DNA of 64,000 nt from Silvibacterium acidisoli (GTDB lineage: Bacteria; Acidobacteriota; Terriglobia; Terriglobales; Acidobacteriaceae). The notes beneath the pieces were generated by a model. That model had not been told where the DNA came from. It made no database searches and worked only from the letters and a program-made list of their open reading frames with translations. The stretch is taken from assembly GCA_022870745.1 (NCBI GenBank), contig CP085323.1, positions 4,464,001 through 4,528,000 of the forward strand, read 5' to 3'. The position numbers and the translations under genes are program-made. This document shows positions 35,103 to 44,047 of the stretch, piece by piece (the first letter of the stretch is position 1; the number at the start of each line of letters is the position of its first letter).

Positions 35103-38100
35103 ATGAGCTTCCTGCGCAACTTCCAATTCCTCAGACGATGCTCGCATACCGTATGTGCATTGGTGATGCTGGCTGCGGCCGGCTCAGCCTGGGCGCAGAA
35201 CGGTGCGATCAGCGGCCACGTGACGGATGTCAGCGGTTCCTCGGTTCGGAATGCGGACATCGATATCGTCAGCACGACCACAAAAGAGACACAAACTGTC
35301 CACACCAACGACGACGGTTATTTTCAGTTCCCCTCGATGACGCCGGGCAGTTATGTGCTGCACGCCCACGCGTCCTCATTTGCTCCTTACACGATGAATA
35401 ACCTCAAGCTCGAGGTCGGTACTCCGCGCTCGCTGGAAATTGTCCTGTCTCCGGAGAAGTCGGTCCAGCAGGTCGAGGTTACCGCCACCGCTCCCGAACT
35501 GGTCACCGACAACCCCAATCGTGGCAACGTGATAGAGAGCCAGTTCGTACAGAACACGCCTCTCAATGTCCGTAATCCGCTTCAGCTGGTCAACTTTGCC
35601 CAGGGTGTTACCGCCTTTAGCACGGACTCGGGCAACAATGACACCAGCCAGGCCTTAACCAACACCTTCCGCATCAACGGCGGCAAGCTCGCCACGACGG
35701 AAAGCCTGCTGGACGGTGGCGCCAACACCACCGGATACGACTACAACGCGGCCGCCGCCATTCCTACCGTGGACTCCATCCAGGAGTTCAAGGTGCTGAC
35801 CACGGCCTACTCTCCGGAGTGGGGGCGCACCAGCGGCGGCATCGTGACCTTCGCCACCAAGTCGGGTACGAACAATTTTCACGGCAGCGTCTTTGAATAT
35901 CTCCGCAACAGCGCGCTGGACTCGAACGGCTACAACGCAAACGCCGCGGGTGAGGCCAAGCCGCACTTCCAGCGAAACCAGTTCGGTTATGCGCTCGGCG
36001 GACCGGTCGCCATTCCGCATCTCTATGACGGCAAGGACCGGACCTTCTTCTTCTCGAACTTCGAAGGACTTCGGCAGAGTCAGGCGGGCTCGTTTCTGGG
36101 TACGGTGCCGACAGCGCTTGAACGCAAGGGCGACTTCTCGCAGACCTACGACACCAACGGCAACCTGATCGTCATCTACGATCCGCGCACGACCATGCTC
36201 GATCCAACCGCTCCTGCCGGCACGACGCGCTACATCCGCACGCCCTTTGCCGGCAACGTTATCCCGTCCCAGTACCTGAACGGCACCGGCGCGGCCATCC
36301 TGTCGAATTATCCTCTGCCCAACCGGGCAGGTGAGGGCGCCAGCAGTACCGATAACTTTTTCTCGAATGCGACCACGGCCAGCAACCAGAACAATGTGAA
36401 TTTTCGCCTCGATCACCGCTTCAGCGACAGGCACTCGATCTTTGGCCGCTTCAACTGGTTCCAGCGCAACAACATCAATCCCGACCCCTATGGCAACGGG
36501 TTGAGCTACGAGCCCGGCAACCAGCGGCTGCCCGGTTACAACATCATGGCTGACCACACCTGGGTTCTGAATCCAGGCATGGTCTTCGAGCACCACTTTC
36601 TCTACGCGCATCAGGAGTCGAACCGCAGCCCCAATTCGCTGGGCTTCGATCCAACGACGCTCGGATTCAACGGGAACACCATCGCCGGCCTCACCGCGAC
36701 GTCCTTCCCGGAGGTGACCGCGACGCGCATCAGCTCCATCGGTCCCGAAGGCGGCCTGGAAAAGGACTACGGCACCATCCTTGAATATGCGGCTTCGCTG
36801 ACGCAGCTCTTCGGTACGCACTCCTTCAAATATGGCTTCGACTTCCGGCACTTCTCGACCGGTCTCGATGTCGCGCAGGAGCTGACGGCGACGGCAGCGG
36901 GCAACTACAGCGGAGGCCCCAACCCCCAGGCTGCCGTGGGCGATTCCGGAAGCGGCGTGGCCGATCTGCTGCTGGGAGCTGGCACCGTGAGCAGCGGTTA
37001 TGCTCCGGGCTTCGTGGCCAGCCATCCTTACTTCGCCTTTTACTGGCAGGACGATTACCACGTTGTGCCGAAGCTCACGCTCACCTATGGCCTGCGCTAC
37101 AACCTGGAGCTGCCGGACGTTGAAGCGAACAATCAGTATGTATATCTGAATCTGAATTCGGCTTCTCCGCTGAACACCTCCGTGACTTCTCTCGGAAACC
37201 TGACGGGCGGCCCGGGCTTCGTGGGCGTAAACGGCACCGGGCGCAGGCTGCAGAAGTCGCAGACACTCAACTTCGATCCGCGCTTCGGCTTCGCGTATCG
37301 CTTCGATGACCTCACGGTGATTCGCGGCGGATTCGGCATCTTCCACGCGCCGCCGGTTGACCTGGCAAACGCCAGCGTCGGCTTCTCGGCGGTGACGACC
37401 TCGAACCCGACGGAAGCCAACGGCGTCACTCCGCTCTTCAATCTCAGCAATCCATTCCCGAATGGGCTGAATCAGCCGACAGGCAACACGCTGGGCCTGG
37501 ATACGATGCTTGGACAGAACATCTCCGGTGTCGAGCGCGATCAGCACATCAGTTACAGCGAGCAGTGGTCGCTGGATATTCAGCGGCAGCTTCCTGACAA
37601 CTTCGTCGTGACGCTGGGCTATGTCGGCAACAACGGCCGGCACCTCTACCAGGCAGTGAACTACAACCAGCTTCCGGATGCTGACCTCAAGATGGGATCG
37701 AGCCTGCTCGCCACGGTAAGCAATCCTTTCCACGGCGTGATCACGGATGCTACCTCCAGCCTCAGCCTGCCGACGGTGCAGGCCGGTCAGCTGCTGCGCC
37801 CGCATCCGCAGTTCCTGAACATGACAGCGACCTCCGGTATCGGAGCTTCCAGCTACAACGCCCTGCAGCTTTCGGTCGAGCACCGATTCTCGCATGGCCT
37901 GGCGCTGCTGGCTGCGTACACGTTCAGCACGATGTTCGACAATGTCGGCGATTACCTGACTACGGCAGCTCTGCAGGACAACAACTGCCCGCAGTGCGAT
38001 CGCTCGATCTCCTCGCAGGATCTCACGCACGTCATCCGCATCAGCGGACAGTATGAGCTGCCCATCGGGCATGGCAAGGCGTGGCTGAATCACGGTGTAG

Positions 38101-38579
38101 CCAGCAATGTCTTCGGAGGCTTCACCGTCGGCAGCTTCTACACCTATGACAGCGGACTGCCCGTCACCCTCTCGTCTCCCAATTTCTGCAACTGCTTCGG
38201 CGGCGGCACCTCGATGCGTCCCACGCTAACGGGCAAATCCATTGCGCCGCCCGGCGGACGGCAGATCAAGAATGGGGGCCTGTACTTCAACCCCGCTGCC
38301 TTTACCACCACGGCGCCTTACACCTTCGGCAATGCATCTCGTTATCTCTCTGACGTGCGTGCGCCGGGGACGAACAACTTCGACATGCTGGCGGCGCGGC
38401 GCTTCCCGCTGCATGACCAGCTCGGCCTGGACTTCCGCGCGGAATTCTTCAACGCCTTCAACCGCGTGCAGTTCGCCGGTCCCAACACCAGCATCTCGTC
38501 ATCGAGCTTTGGTGAGATCTTTCTGACGCAGGCCAATACTGCGCGAGAGATCCAGGCAAGCCTCCGCCTCAGCTTCTAA
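35103..38579 (+). CDS. TonB-dependent receptor-like outer-membrane protein
   Basis: 1158 aa from ATG 35103, chosen because a clean signal peptide follows (ends GSAWAQ); an in-frame ATG 75 bp earlier only adds residues before it. A carboxypeptidase-regulatory-like domain lies at about 30-110 (GAISGHVTDVSGSSVRNADI), then a plug-like region (NTPLNVRNPLQLVNFAQGV) and a long beta-barrel ending in an aromatic residue (ASLRLSF). Such proteins take up large substrates; TonB boxes are not obvious. It is divergent from a PD40 membrane regulator and followed by a periplasmic phosphatase. Confidence 0.92.
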   Translation: MSFLRNFQFLRRCSHTVCALVMLAAAGSAWAQNGAISGHVTDVSGSSVRNADIDIVSTTTKETQTVHTNDDGYFQFPSMTPGSYVLHAHASSFAPYTMNNLKLEVGTPRSLEIVLSPEKSVQQVEVTATAPELVTDNPNRGNVIESQFVQNTPLNVRNPLQLVNFAQGVTAFSTDSGNNDTSQALTNTFRINGGKLATTESLLDGGANTTGYDYNAAAAIPTVDSIQEFKVLTTAYSPEWGRTSGGIVTFATKSGTNNFHGSVFEYLRNSALDSNGYNANAAGEAKPHFQRNQFGYALGGPVAIPHLYDGKDRTFFFSNFEGLRQSQAGSFLGTVPTALERKGDFSQTYDTNGNLIVIYDPRTTMLDPTAPAGTTRYIRTPFAGNVIPSQYLNGTGAAILSNYPLPNRAGEGASSTDNFFSNATTASNQNNVNFRLDHRFSDRHSIFGRFNWFQRNNINPDPYGNGLSYEPGNQRLPGYNIMADHTWVLNPGMVFEHHFLYAHQESNRSPNSLGFDPTTLGFNGNTIAGLTATSFPEVTATRISSIGPEGGLEKDYGTILEYAASLTQLFGTHSFKYGFDFRHFSTGLDVAQELTATAAGNYSGGPNPQAAVGDSGSGVADLLLGAGTVSSGYAPGFVASHPYFAFYWQDDYHVVPKLTLTYGLRYNLELPDVEANNQYVYLNLNSASPLNTSVTSLGNLTGGPGFVGVNGTGRRLQKSQTLNFDPRFGFAYRFDDLTVIRGGFGIFHAPPVDLANASVGFSAVTTSNPTEANGVTPLFNLSNPFPNGLNQPTGNTLGLDTMLGQNISGVERDQHISYSEQWSLDIQRQLPDNFVVTLGYVGNNGRHLYQAVNYNQLPDADLKMGSSLLATVSNPFHGVITDATSSLSLPTVQAGQLLRPHPQFLNMTATSGIGASSYNALQLSVEHRFSHGLALLAAYTFSTMFDNVGDYLTTAALQDNNCPQCDRSISSQDLTHVIRISGQYELPIGHGKAWLNHGVASNVFGGFTVGSFYTYDSGLPVTLSSPNFCNCFGGGTSMRPTLTGKSIAPPGGRQIKNGGLYFNPAAFTTTAPYTFGNASRYLSDVRAPGTNNFDMLAARRFPLHDQLGLDFRAEFFNAFNRVQFAGPNTSISSSSFGEIFLTQANTAREIQASLRLSF

Positions 38580-38635
38580 ACATCCGGCACAACGGGCGGC
38601 TCCCATGCGGAGCCGCCAGAAGGGCACTCCTGCTT

Positions 38636-39730
38636 ATGCGCTTCCGCAATCTCTTCGCTTCTCTCCTCGCTTGTTCTCTCGCAGGCGCGGCTCACGCCGA
38701 TGTCATTCATCTCAAGTGCGTGCAGACCGGCGCGACCGAATACCAGCTGACCTATGAGTTCACCGGCGACACGCATTCCGTCGCCATCCTGGCCGGCACC
38801 GATGCCAACAAGGTGCCCATGTCTGCTCCGCTGCTCAAGACTACGGAGCAGAGCACGACTCTGCATGCCGGCAAGCCTGGTGAGCGCGTGTACTTCTATC
38901 TCAAGGCGAATAGCGGTGAGGTTCGCGAGGTGTCGATTCGCCACCTGCCGCTACAGGGCACGCCGAACTTCAGGGATATTGGAGGCTATCGCACAACGGA
39001 TGGACGAACGGTACGCTGGGGGCTGCTCTATCGCTCGGGCGTCCTGGGAGGTCTCACGCCGGAAGACTACCAGTATCTCTCGCGACTTGGCATCCGTGTC
39101 GTCTGCGACTTCCGTAATCAGCAGGAACGTGAAGTGAGCCCGGAAACCTGGATACCCGGCAGCTCAGTCGATCAGATCAGTCTGCCAATAGGTGGCAAGC
39201 CTGCCGCAAGGCCTGCTGTTCAGTCACCATCTTTCGACCCAGGTGCAACTCCCGAACAGCTCCATGACCGTATGATTCAGGGTTACACGTATATGGCTAT
39301 CGATTCATCCGATCAGTTCGCCTCGCTCTTTCACCAGGTGGAGAACGATCATCTGCCGCTGCTTTATCACTGCACGGCAGGCAAGGACCGCACGGGAATC
39401 TTCAGTGTGCTGCTGCTTCTGACCCTCGGCGTGCCGGAGAACACGGTGCTGGCCGACTACGCGCTCACCGGCGAATATCTCGGAAGTGATCCAAACAGCC
39501 CAGCCATGCAGAAGATGATGAAGGCGAGCGGGACAAGCATGAGCAGCGCCTTCCAAAAGTTAACGCCCGAACAGAGGAAGCCGATGATGGCCGCGAACCC
39601 TGCCTACGTGGAGGGAATGCTTCGCGCGATCAATGCGAGATATGGCAGCTTCGACGCCTACAGGCGGGACGCGCTACACGTCTCGGATAACGACGTGACA
39701 AAGCTGCGCGATCTTCTCACTCAGCCCTAA
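38636..39730 (+). CDS. Exported tyrosine/dual-specificity phosphatase
   Basis: 364 aa with a signal peptide (about residues 1-21, ending AHAD). An Ig-like beta domain (about 25-105) precedes the phosphatase domain of the Y_phosphatase3 type (LQGTPNFRDIGGYRTTDGR). The active-site loop is HCTAGKDRTG with nucleophile Cys246 and Arg252. It is predicted to remove phosphate from phosphotyrosine or a small phosphoester in the periplasm. Relatives include lipid phosphatases, so a phosphoinositide-like or sugar phosphate substrate is possible. It lies 56 bp after the receptor gene, probably in the same transcript, and has a terminator-like hairpin after it. Confidence 0.87.
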   Translation: MRFRNLFASLLACSLAGAAHADVIHLKCVQTGATEYQLTYEFTGDTHSVAILAGTDANKVPMSAPLLKTTEQSTTLHAGKPGERVYFYLKANSGEVREVSIRHLPLQGTPNFRDIGGYRTTDGRTVRWGLLYRSGVLGGLTPEDYQYLSRLGIRVVCDFRNQQEREVSPETWIPGSSVDQISLPIGGKPAARPAVQSPSFDPGATPEQLHDRMIQGYTYMAIDSSDQFASLFHQVENDHLPLLYHCTAGKDRTGIFSVLLLLTLGVPENTVLADYALTGEYLGSDPNSPAMQKMMKASGTSMSSAFQKLTPEQRKPMMAANPAYVEGMLRAINARYGSFDAYRRDALHVSDNDVTKLRDLLTQP

Positions 39731-39752
39731 TGAGGTAGATCGAGCTGATTTG

Positions 39753-39781
39753 CCGGCTGTATGGCTATGTCATGCAGCCGG
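39753..39781 (+). terminator. Hairpin after the phosphatase gene
   Basis: CCGGCTG (39753-39759) pairs with CAGCCGG (39775-39781), extended inward by a wobble and three pairs (ATG/CAT). No clear U tract follows. Beyond it 39782-39931 is mostly AT-richer sequence with no supported gene. Confidence 0.5.
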
Positions 39782-39931
39782 AACTGTCTCATATCATCGT
39801 TTTAAAGTGAATTTGAGCTGAGGATAAAGATATAGCAGTCCGAGGTCCTACAATATCGATCCAATGATTGCCAAAGGAATAGGCGCGATCGCAATTGGCT
39901 TCCTGGCGGCGGAAGAACAGCAATCAGCTTC

Positions 39932-40783
39932 TTGGAGCGGCAATCTCTCGTCGTGATTGCTTCTGAATTGTGCTGCATCCGGTGCGAGTCTGCTGGTGGA
40001 TGCTATGGTCGCAGTTCTGCGCCAACCGAGGCAGATTTGTACACGCCGCTGCACACGGCCGGTGACATGGTCGGGCTACTCGACAGCTTGAAGATTCCGA
40101 GCGCTGTTCTGGTTGGGCATGACTGGGGAGCGACGCACGCCTGGAATGCAGCACTCATGCGTCCCGACCGGTTTACCGCAGTCTTCTGCCTTAGCGTGCC
40201 CTACGTTCCACGCGGCGACGTCAGCGTCTTCGACAAGATGCGCGAGGCCGGCCATCAGAACGATTTCTACATGTTTGATCAGATTCTTCCCAAGGCCGAT
40301 CAGATCTGGGCCGATGCGGCTGTAACCATTCCGGGGATTTTGTACTGGGCATCAGCTTCGGCTCCCGCAGAGACGCGATGGAGCCCGCTGGATCCAGCAA
40401 GAAGTCTCCATCGTCCTTCCCCTATACCGTTGCCGGGGTGGGCGGAGGCGGATTACGTCGCGCATAACATTGCCGAATTCCAGCGCACGGGCTTTCATGG
40501 TGCCCTGAACTACTATCGTGCTGCAGAACCGTACTTCCATCTCTCCGGCGTTTTTAAGGTGGCAAAGATCACACAGCACTCCTTTCTCATGATGGGGAAG
40601 GCCGATGGTCTCAAACAGCTCTATCCATTTACTGAGGATCAACTACGGGCCGGAGTGCCCGGTTTGACAGGAGTGATCGAACTCGACAATGTGGGCCACT
40701 GGATTCAACACGAGGCTTCAGCCGAGGTCACAGAACAGTTGCTCAAATTTTTACAGTCGCAACAACGCAAGAGAGGAGAGTGA
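39932..40783 (+). pseudogene. Alpha/beta-hydrolase (epoxide-hydrolase type), damaged 5' end
   Basis: From about residue 27 the sequence is a normal epoxide-hydrolase-like protein: YGRSSAPTEADLYTPLHTAG, the nucleophile elbow VGHDWGA with Asp, a cap region and a C-terminal catalytic His (ELDNVGHWIQ). The N-terminal beta strands and the HGxP oxyanion motif expected before this point are missing. The preceding bases look degenerate rather than carrying a clear start. The enzyme is probably inactive. It lies directly before a second damaged hydrolase of the same family. Confidence 0.7.
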
Positions 40784-40788
40784 GCCTG

Positions 40789-40890
40789 ATGTTCAGGATC
40801 TCGCATCAGGCGTTTCTTGGAGGTGCAACTGCGGCTGGATTGACGGTGCTGGCGGGTGAGACGGTCAAGTTTCCGCAGGAGGCAATATGA
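40789..40890 (+). CDS. 33-aa peptide coupled to the next hydrolase
   Basis: The short frame MFRISHQAFLGGATAAGLTV... reads like part of an exported-protein signal (GGATAAGLTVLAG). Its stop overlaps the next ATG as ATGA, with AGGAGG just before it. It could be a coupled leader or, more likely, a leftover of a Tat-type signal. Evidence is weak. Confidence 0.3.
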   Translation: MFRISHQAFLGGATAAGLTVLAGETVKFPQEAI

Positions 40891-41922
40891 GTCCAATCGC
40901 TGCTACTGGGCAGATCCTCAGATTGACTGCACACACCTTAACATCAGCCCGCCATACAACCGAGTACTGGGAGGCCGGACCGGCAGATGGCCCGTTGATG
41001 ATCCTTGTGCATGGCTGGCCAAGATCGGCCTGATGTGGCGCGCTCAGATGGAAGTTTTTGCATCGGAGGGCTGGCACTGCATTGCACCGAACATGCGTGG
41101 GTATGGCGGCTCGTCGGCACCTGCTGCTTCGGATGCCTACGCACTGAAGGAGATTGTCGAGGACATGGTCGAGCTTCACGACCACCTGAGCGCCCGCCCT
41201 GCCATTTGGGTGGGTCACGATCTGGGGAGTCCTATAGTTGGGCGTTAGCGGCGCATTACGCGAAGCGAGTGCCCGGCGTGGTGTTTACATCCGTCCCTTA
41301 TTTGCCCGAAAGCTTCGCCTTATCCAGCCTGTTGCCTCTTGTGGATCGAAAGACCTATCCCATCAACCAGTATCCAGATGGACAGTGGGACTATTACCGC
41401 TTTTATCTCACCCACTTCGATCAGACAGTGACTGATTTCGATGCGGATGTTCCAGCGAGTCTCTCGGTAATTTACCGTTGCGGCGATCCGAAAACTGTGG
41501 GAAAGGTCTACCCCTCCGCGTTGGCCACGCGAAACGGCGGTTGGTTCGGTGCGGCGCATCGTGCGCCGTCGATGGCGGCCGATCCGGCTCTTTGGCCCGC
41601 TGACGACTTCTATGCGCTGATGGAAGCATTTCGAGTGACCGGATTTCGTCCAGGAAACTCCTGGTATCTGAACGATGCGGCCAATGTTGCATACGCCCGT
41701 AGTGCTGCAGACGGCGGACGGCTCCAGCAACCGGTTTTGTTTGTGAATGGCGACTTCGATGGTATCTGCGACATTACCCGCACGCACCTCGGAGATCCCA
41801 TGCGAAAGGCCTGCGTCAATCTCACTGTGAGCAGTCTCGCGTCCGGACACTGGCTCCCACTTGAGCGCAAGGCGGAACTCGTTCACTCCATTCGTGCCTG
41901 GCTGCGCGCGAAGAATCTGTAA
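40887..41922 (+). pseudogene. Second alpha/beta-hydrolase (epoxide-hydrolase type), two frameshifts
   Basis: From ATG 40887 (AGGAGG upstream) the frame gives the N-terminus up to the oxyanion motif VHGWP and then hits TGA at about 41034. One base off, the protein continues as IGLMWRAQMEVFASEGWHCI, PNMRGYGGSSAP and WVGHDLGSPIV (nucleophile Asp), until a TAG at about 41248. A further one-base shift restores WALAAHYAKRVPGVVFTSVPYLPES to the C-terminal His (SGHWLPLERKAELV) and the stop at 41922. Every catalytic element is present but spread over three frames. Confidence 0.8.
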
Positions 41923-41969
41923 GCCGCAAAACCTCGACATTCAGATCGATTTAGAAAGGATATTTCACC

Positions 41970-42422
41970 ATGGGAGATACCTCTTCCGCTGCTGGCATCA
42001 GTCCGTTCGCTTCCTGGAGATGTGAACACACCGCAATCCGAGTGCCGGATCTGGAAGCTGCCAGAAAATGGTATTCCGAGAAACTGGACTTTCAGTGGAT
42101 CAAGAGCGTGCCGCTTGGCAACAAGGTCTATGGTTTTATGGCCGCACCGGCAGTCGAACCTCATTTTGTTCTCGAACTCGTTGCAGGACCTGGCGCCGAA
42201 GACCGTCCCGCTTACCAGGACCTTTCTTCCAGTCTCAGGCTATCGGGTTTGCATCACATAGGCTTTCACGTGCGGGACGTCCCAGGCGCTATCGCAGAGC
42301 TGAAGAACCGCGGCGTCAGTATCGTTGTTGAACCTCGCGATGTGCCCGCGCTCGGTCTTAAGGTCGCGTTCTTTGCCGATCCGTGGGGAAATCTCTTCGA
42401 AGTGGTTCAACCACTCGGGTAG
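41970..42422 (+). CDS. VOC-family (glyoxalase/bleomycin-resistance fold) protein
   Basis: 150 aa with two beta-alpha-beta-beta-beta modules. The first begins CEHTAIRVPDLEAARKWYSE and has His and the Glu of FVLELVAG as likely metal ligands; the second begins GLHHIGFHVRDVPGAIAELK and ends AFFADPWGNLFEVVQPLG. These give the usual H/E pairs of a divalent-metal site. It may be a dioxygenase, lyase or resistance protein; the substrate is unknown. AAAGGA lies upstream of the ATG. It follows the damaged hydrolases but appears intact. Confidence 0.82.
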   Translation: MGDTSSAAGISPFASWRCEHTAIRVPDLEAARKWYSEKLDFQWIKSVPLGNKVYGFMAAPAVEPHFVLELVAGPGAEDRPAYQDLSSSLRLSGLHHIGFHVRDVPGAIAELKNRGVSIVVEPRDVPALGLKVAFFADPWGNLFEVVQPLG

Positions 42423-42575
42423 TTCTGGAACACACGCGCCTCATCGCTGGATCAGTCTCGAATGAGCGTTAAATTGCCAACTCGCTCAATCGAGCCAGAT
42501 CGGCGAAGATGTGCCAGATTGTCATCAGCGGCGCGCTCCTGACGATATTGGCTTCTGATAATTGGGGCGATATCG

Positions 42576-42791
42576 TTACTTCTCGTCGATGCGTTCCCGA
42601 TGCGCCCACAGGTCACGTTTTTCTAGGCAAGAAAGATCCTTCGGAAAAAGCTTGCTACGAAGGTACGCGGTCGTGAGTTGTTGCACCGCAGCAACTCGTT
42701 CTGGATTCTCGTCTGTTGTCTCGGAGACGTGGTAGCCAGAGATGCCACCAAGGCGAGAACAAGCTGTCGCACCCGTAGCGGGCTCGTTCAA
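42576..42791 (-). pseudogene. C-terminal remnant of an alpha/beta-hydrolase-type protein
   Basis: The 71-residue frame contains LGGISGYHVSETTDENPERV and VQQLTTAYLRSKLFP. These resemble the C-terminal end of chlorophyllase/dienelactone-hydrolase-like exported proteins common in Acidobacteriota. The rest of the gene is absent upstream, so this would be a leftover. Confidence 0.35.
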
Positions 42792-42839
42792 ACAGAGCGG
42801 CCATCATTGGTCGCGATAAATGCCGTTATCGTCACCGGC

Positions 42840-42901
42840 GAGTGCGAAATCGCCGATGCACCCGCTGAGTCCTGGGTGAGTGCATTGGCCTGTTGTCACT
42901 C
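42840..42901. repeat. Long hairpin repeat, copy B
   Basis: Same architecture as copy A at 5954-6036. The inner stem starts GCCGATGCAC opposite GTGCATTGGC, the 3x3 internal loop ATC/CTG is identical, and the outer stem GAGTG/CACTC replaces AAGTA/TACTT. Two outer-stem positions differ between copies on both sides, so that pairing is kept. It lies in a gene-poor region. Confidence 0.7.
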
Positions 42902-43090
42902 ATTGAGATTTGAACACGATCACTGCAAAGCCCGACAGATGGCTCATGTGTTCCCTCAAGAACGTAACTGATGGACTTAAACGTAAGAAGATCGTTCTAA
43001 AGACGGTAGTAGCCGGAGTTTCGAAATGGACTGCCGCGCAGCTGGATCCTGCACAGGTCAAAGGTTCCTACATTCGTGAGGTATGGACGT

Positions 43091-43119
43091 AAAAAGCGCG
43101 GCCGTTGTGCCGCGCCTTT
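43091..43119 (-). terminator. Intrinsic terminator for the minus-strand Ig-like fragment
   Basis: On the minus strand GCGCGGC-ACAACG-GCCGCGC is followed directly by TTTTT, a textbook intrinsic terminator. It lies about 48 bp beyond the stop of the truncated Ig-like protein. Confidence 0.8.
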
Positions 43120-43166
43120 ACGGATAGAAAGAGATCATCGGATAGTCAAGGCAATGGTTTGCGTGG

Positions 43167-43592
43167 TTAGCTTGGCGCTCCGTTTGGAGTTCCCGCAAAA
43201 ACTGCGACGAAGCTTCGATCACCCGGTCCGGGATGGAGGCGAATTACCGCCGTTCCACTGCTGCTGATCTGCAGCAGGTCGATCCCATTACAGTGAGTGG
43301 TGGCAGCATTGCAGAAGCTGACCTGACCGGTAGTCACGGTTGCGCTGCCACCATTAACCGTGGCCGTGAGAGTGACCTCGCTGCCAGTCGCAATGCTTGC
43401 GCCGGAGACAATACCGTTAGCTCCGGACTTCAACGTCAGCGTGGTTGTTGTGGCCGTGCGTGAGGCTGACATTGCCTGGGTCGTGGTAAGGATGACGAAG
43501 CTTATTGCCAGAAAGATCTTGTTGAATAGTGGCGCAACCACTGCGAATTCTCCATTCCTGATTCGTCCATTTCGGACGCAGAGATTCGCCAT
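43167..43592 (-). pseudogene. Exported Ig-like-repeat protein, truncated after one repeat
   Basis: A hydrophobic signal (FNKIFLAISFVILTTTQAMSA) leads into one bacterial Ig-like domain (TLTLKSGANGIVSGASIATG, VTLTATVNGGSATVTTGQVS, GDRSFVAVFAGTP). Acidobacterial proteins with this start are normally very long, with several Ig repeats and often FG-GAP blades. This one stops after the first repeat, followed by a good terminator, so the middle and end were probably deleted. The start is uncertain: 43592 (ATG) or 43685 (GTG). Confidence 0.55.
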
Positions 43593-43685
43593 GCGGGGAA
43601 TGACGACCGCTCCTATAAGACAAATTGTGCTGTGTCGCCACTCGTTATAGTGCAGTGGAAGAAGGGAGTCCAGTGTTTTGTGCAC

Positions 43686-44047
43686 CTTAGCTTGAGTTTC
43701 CGGTGATGATCTTTCTCACACCGCTACGGAAACGCTTGCGGCCTTGATCCCGCAAACGATTGCAAAGTGGGTTTACGCGGCGTTATATCGGCTATTGCTG
43801 TGAGGTTGTCATAAGGGTAATGTCCCAAACGATTCCATCAGAAACAAAATAAAACCAATAAGGTTTGCTTTATGCAGACAATTACCTGTTTTGCCGAGTT
43901 GATTTCTCAATTGACTCTCGATAAATCAGGTGATTAAATGGGCACTCATTTCGATTTGGATTCTTTTGTTTCCTTTGCGGGAAACGTTTAACCGTCCAGC
44001 CAGCGTTGTATGAAGTGTTACTGCTGGACGGGTTCAGGAGGCAACCT
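43686..44047. other. AT-rich upstream region of the third receptor
   Basis: No gene. AT-rich compared with its surroundings. A plausible sigma-70-type promoter is TTGACT (43911-43916), 17-bp spacer, TTAAAT (43934-43939), about 110 bp before the receptor start. AGGAGG lies just before the ATG. Confidence 0.5.
43911..43939 (+). promoter_or_regulatory. Candidate promoter of the third receptor
   Basis: TTGACT and TTAAAT separated by 17 bp in an AT-rich stretch. The match to the -35 box is good and to the -10 box moderate (4 of 6). Confidence 0.4.

Larger units (their letters stand above)
42423..43090. other. Gene-poor region with remnants
   Basis: No intact gene. It contains a likely C-terminal remnant of a hydrolase on the minus strand (42576-42791) and hairpin copy B (42840-42901). 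A short plus-strand frame at 42910-43092 shows no family signal. A terminator for the minus-strand Ig-like fragment follows at 43091. Confidence 0.5.

Noticed and set aside
35655-38093. Long open frame (812 aa) on the minus strand opposite the second receptor
   Set aside because: It is the antisense shadow of a well-supported receptor gene in GC-rich DNA; composition is Arg/Val/Glu-rich with no domain, and no ribosome binding site was seen.
42910-43092. Short plus-strand frame ending just before a hairpin
   Set aside because: No family signal and no clear ribosome binding site. The hairpin has its U tract on the minus strand, so it serves the facing fragment.
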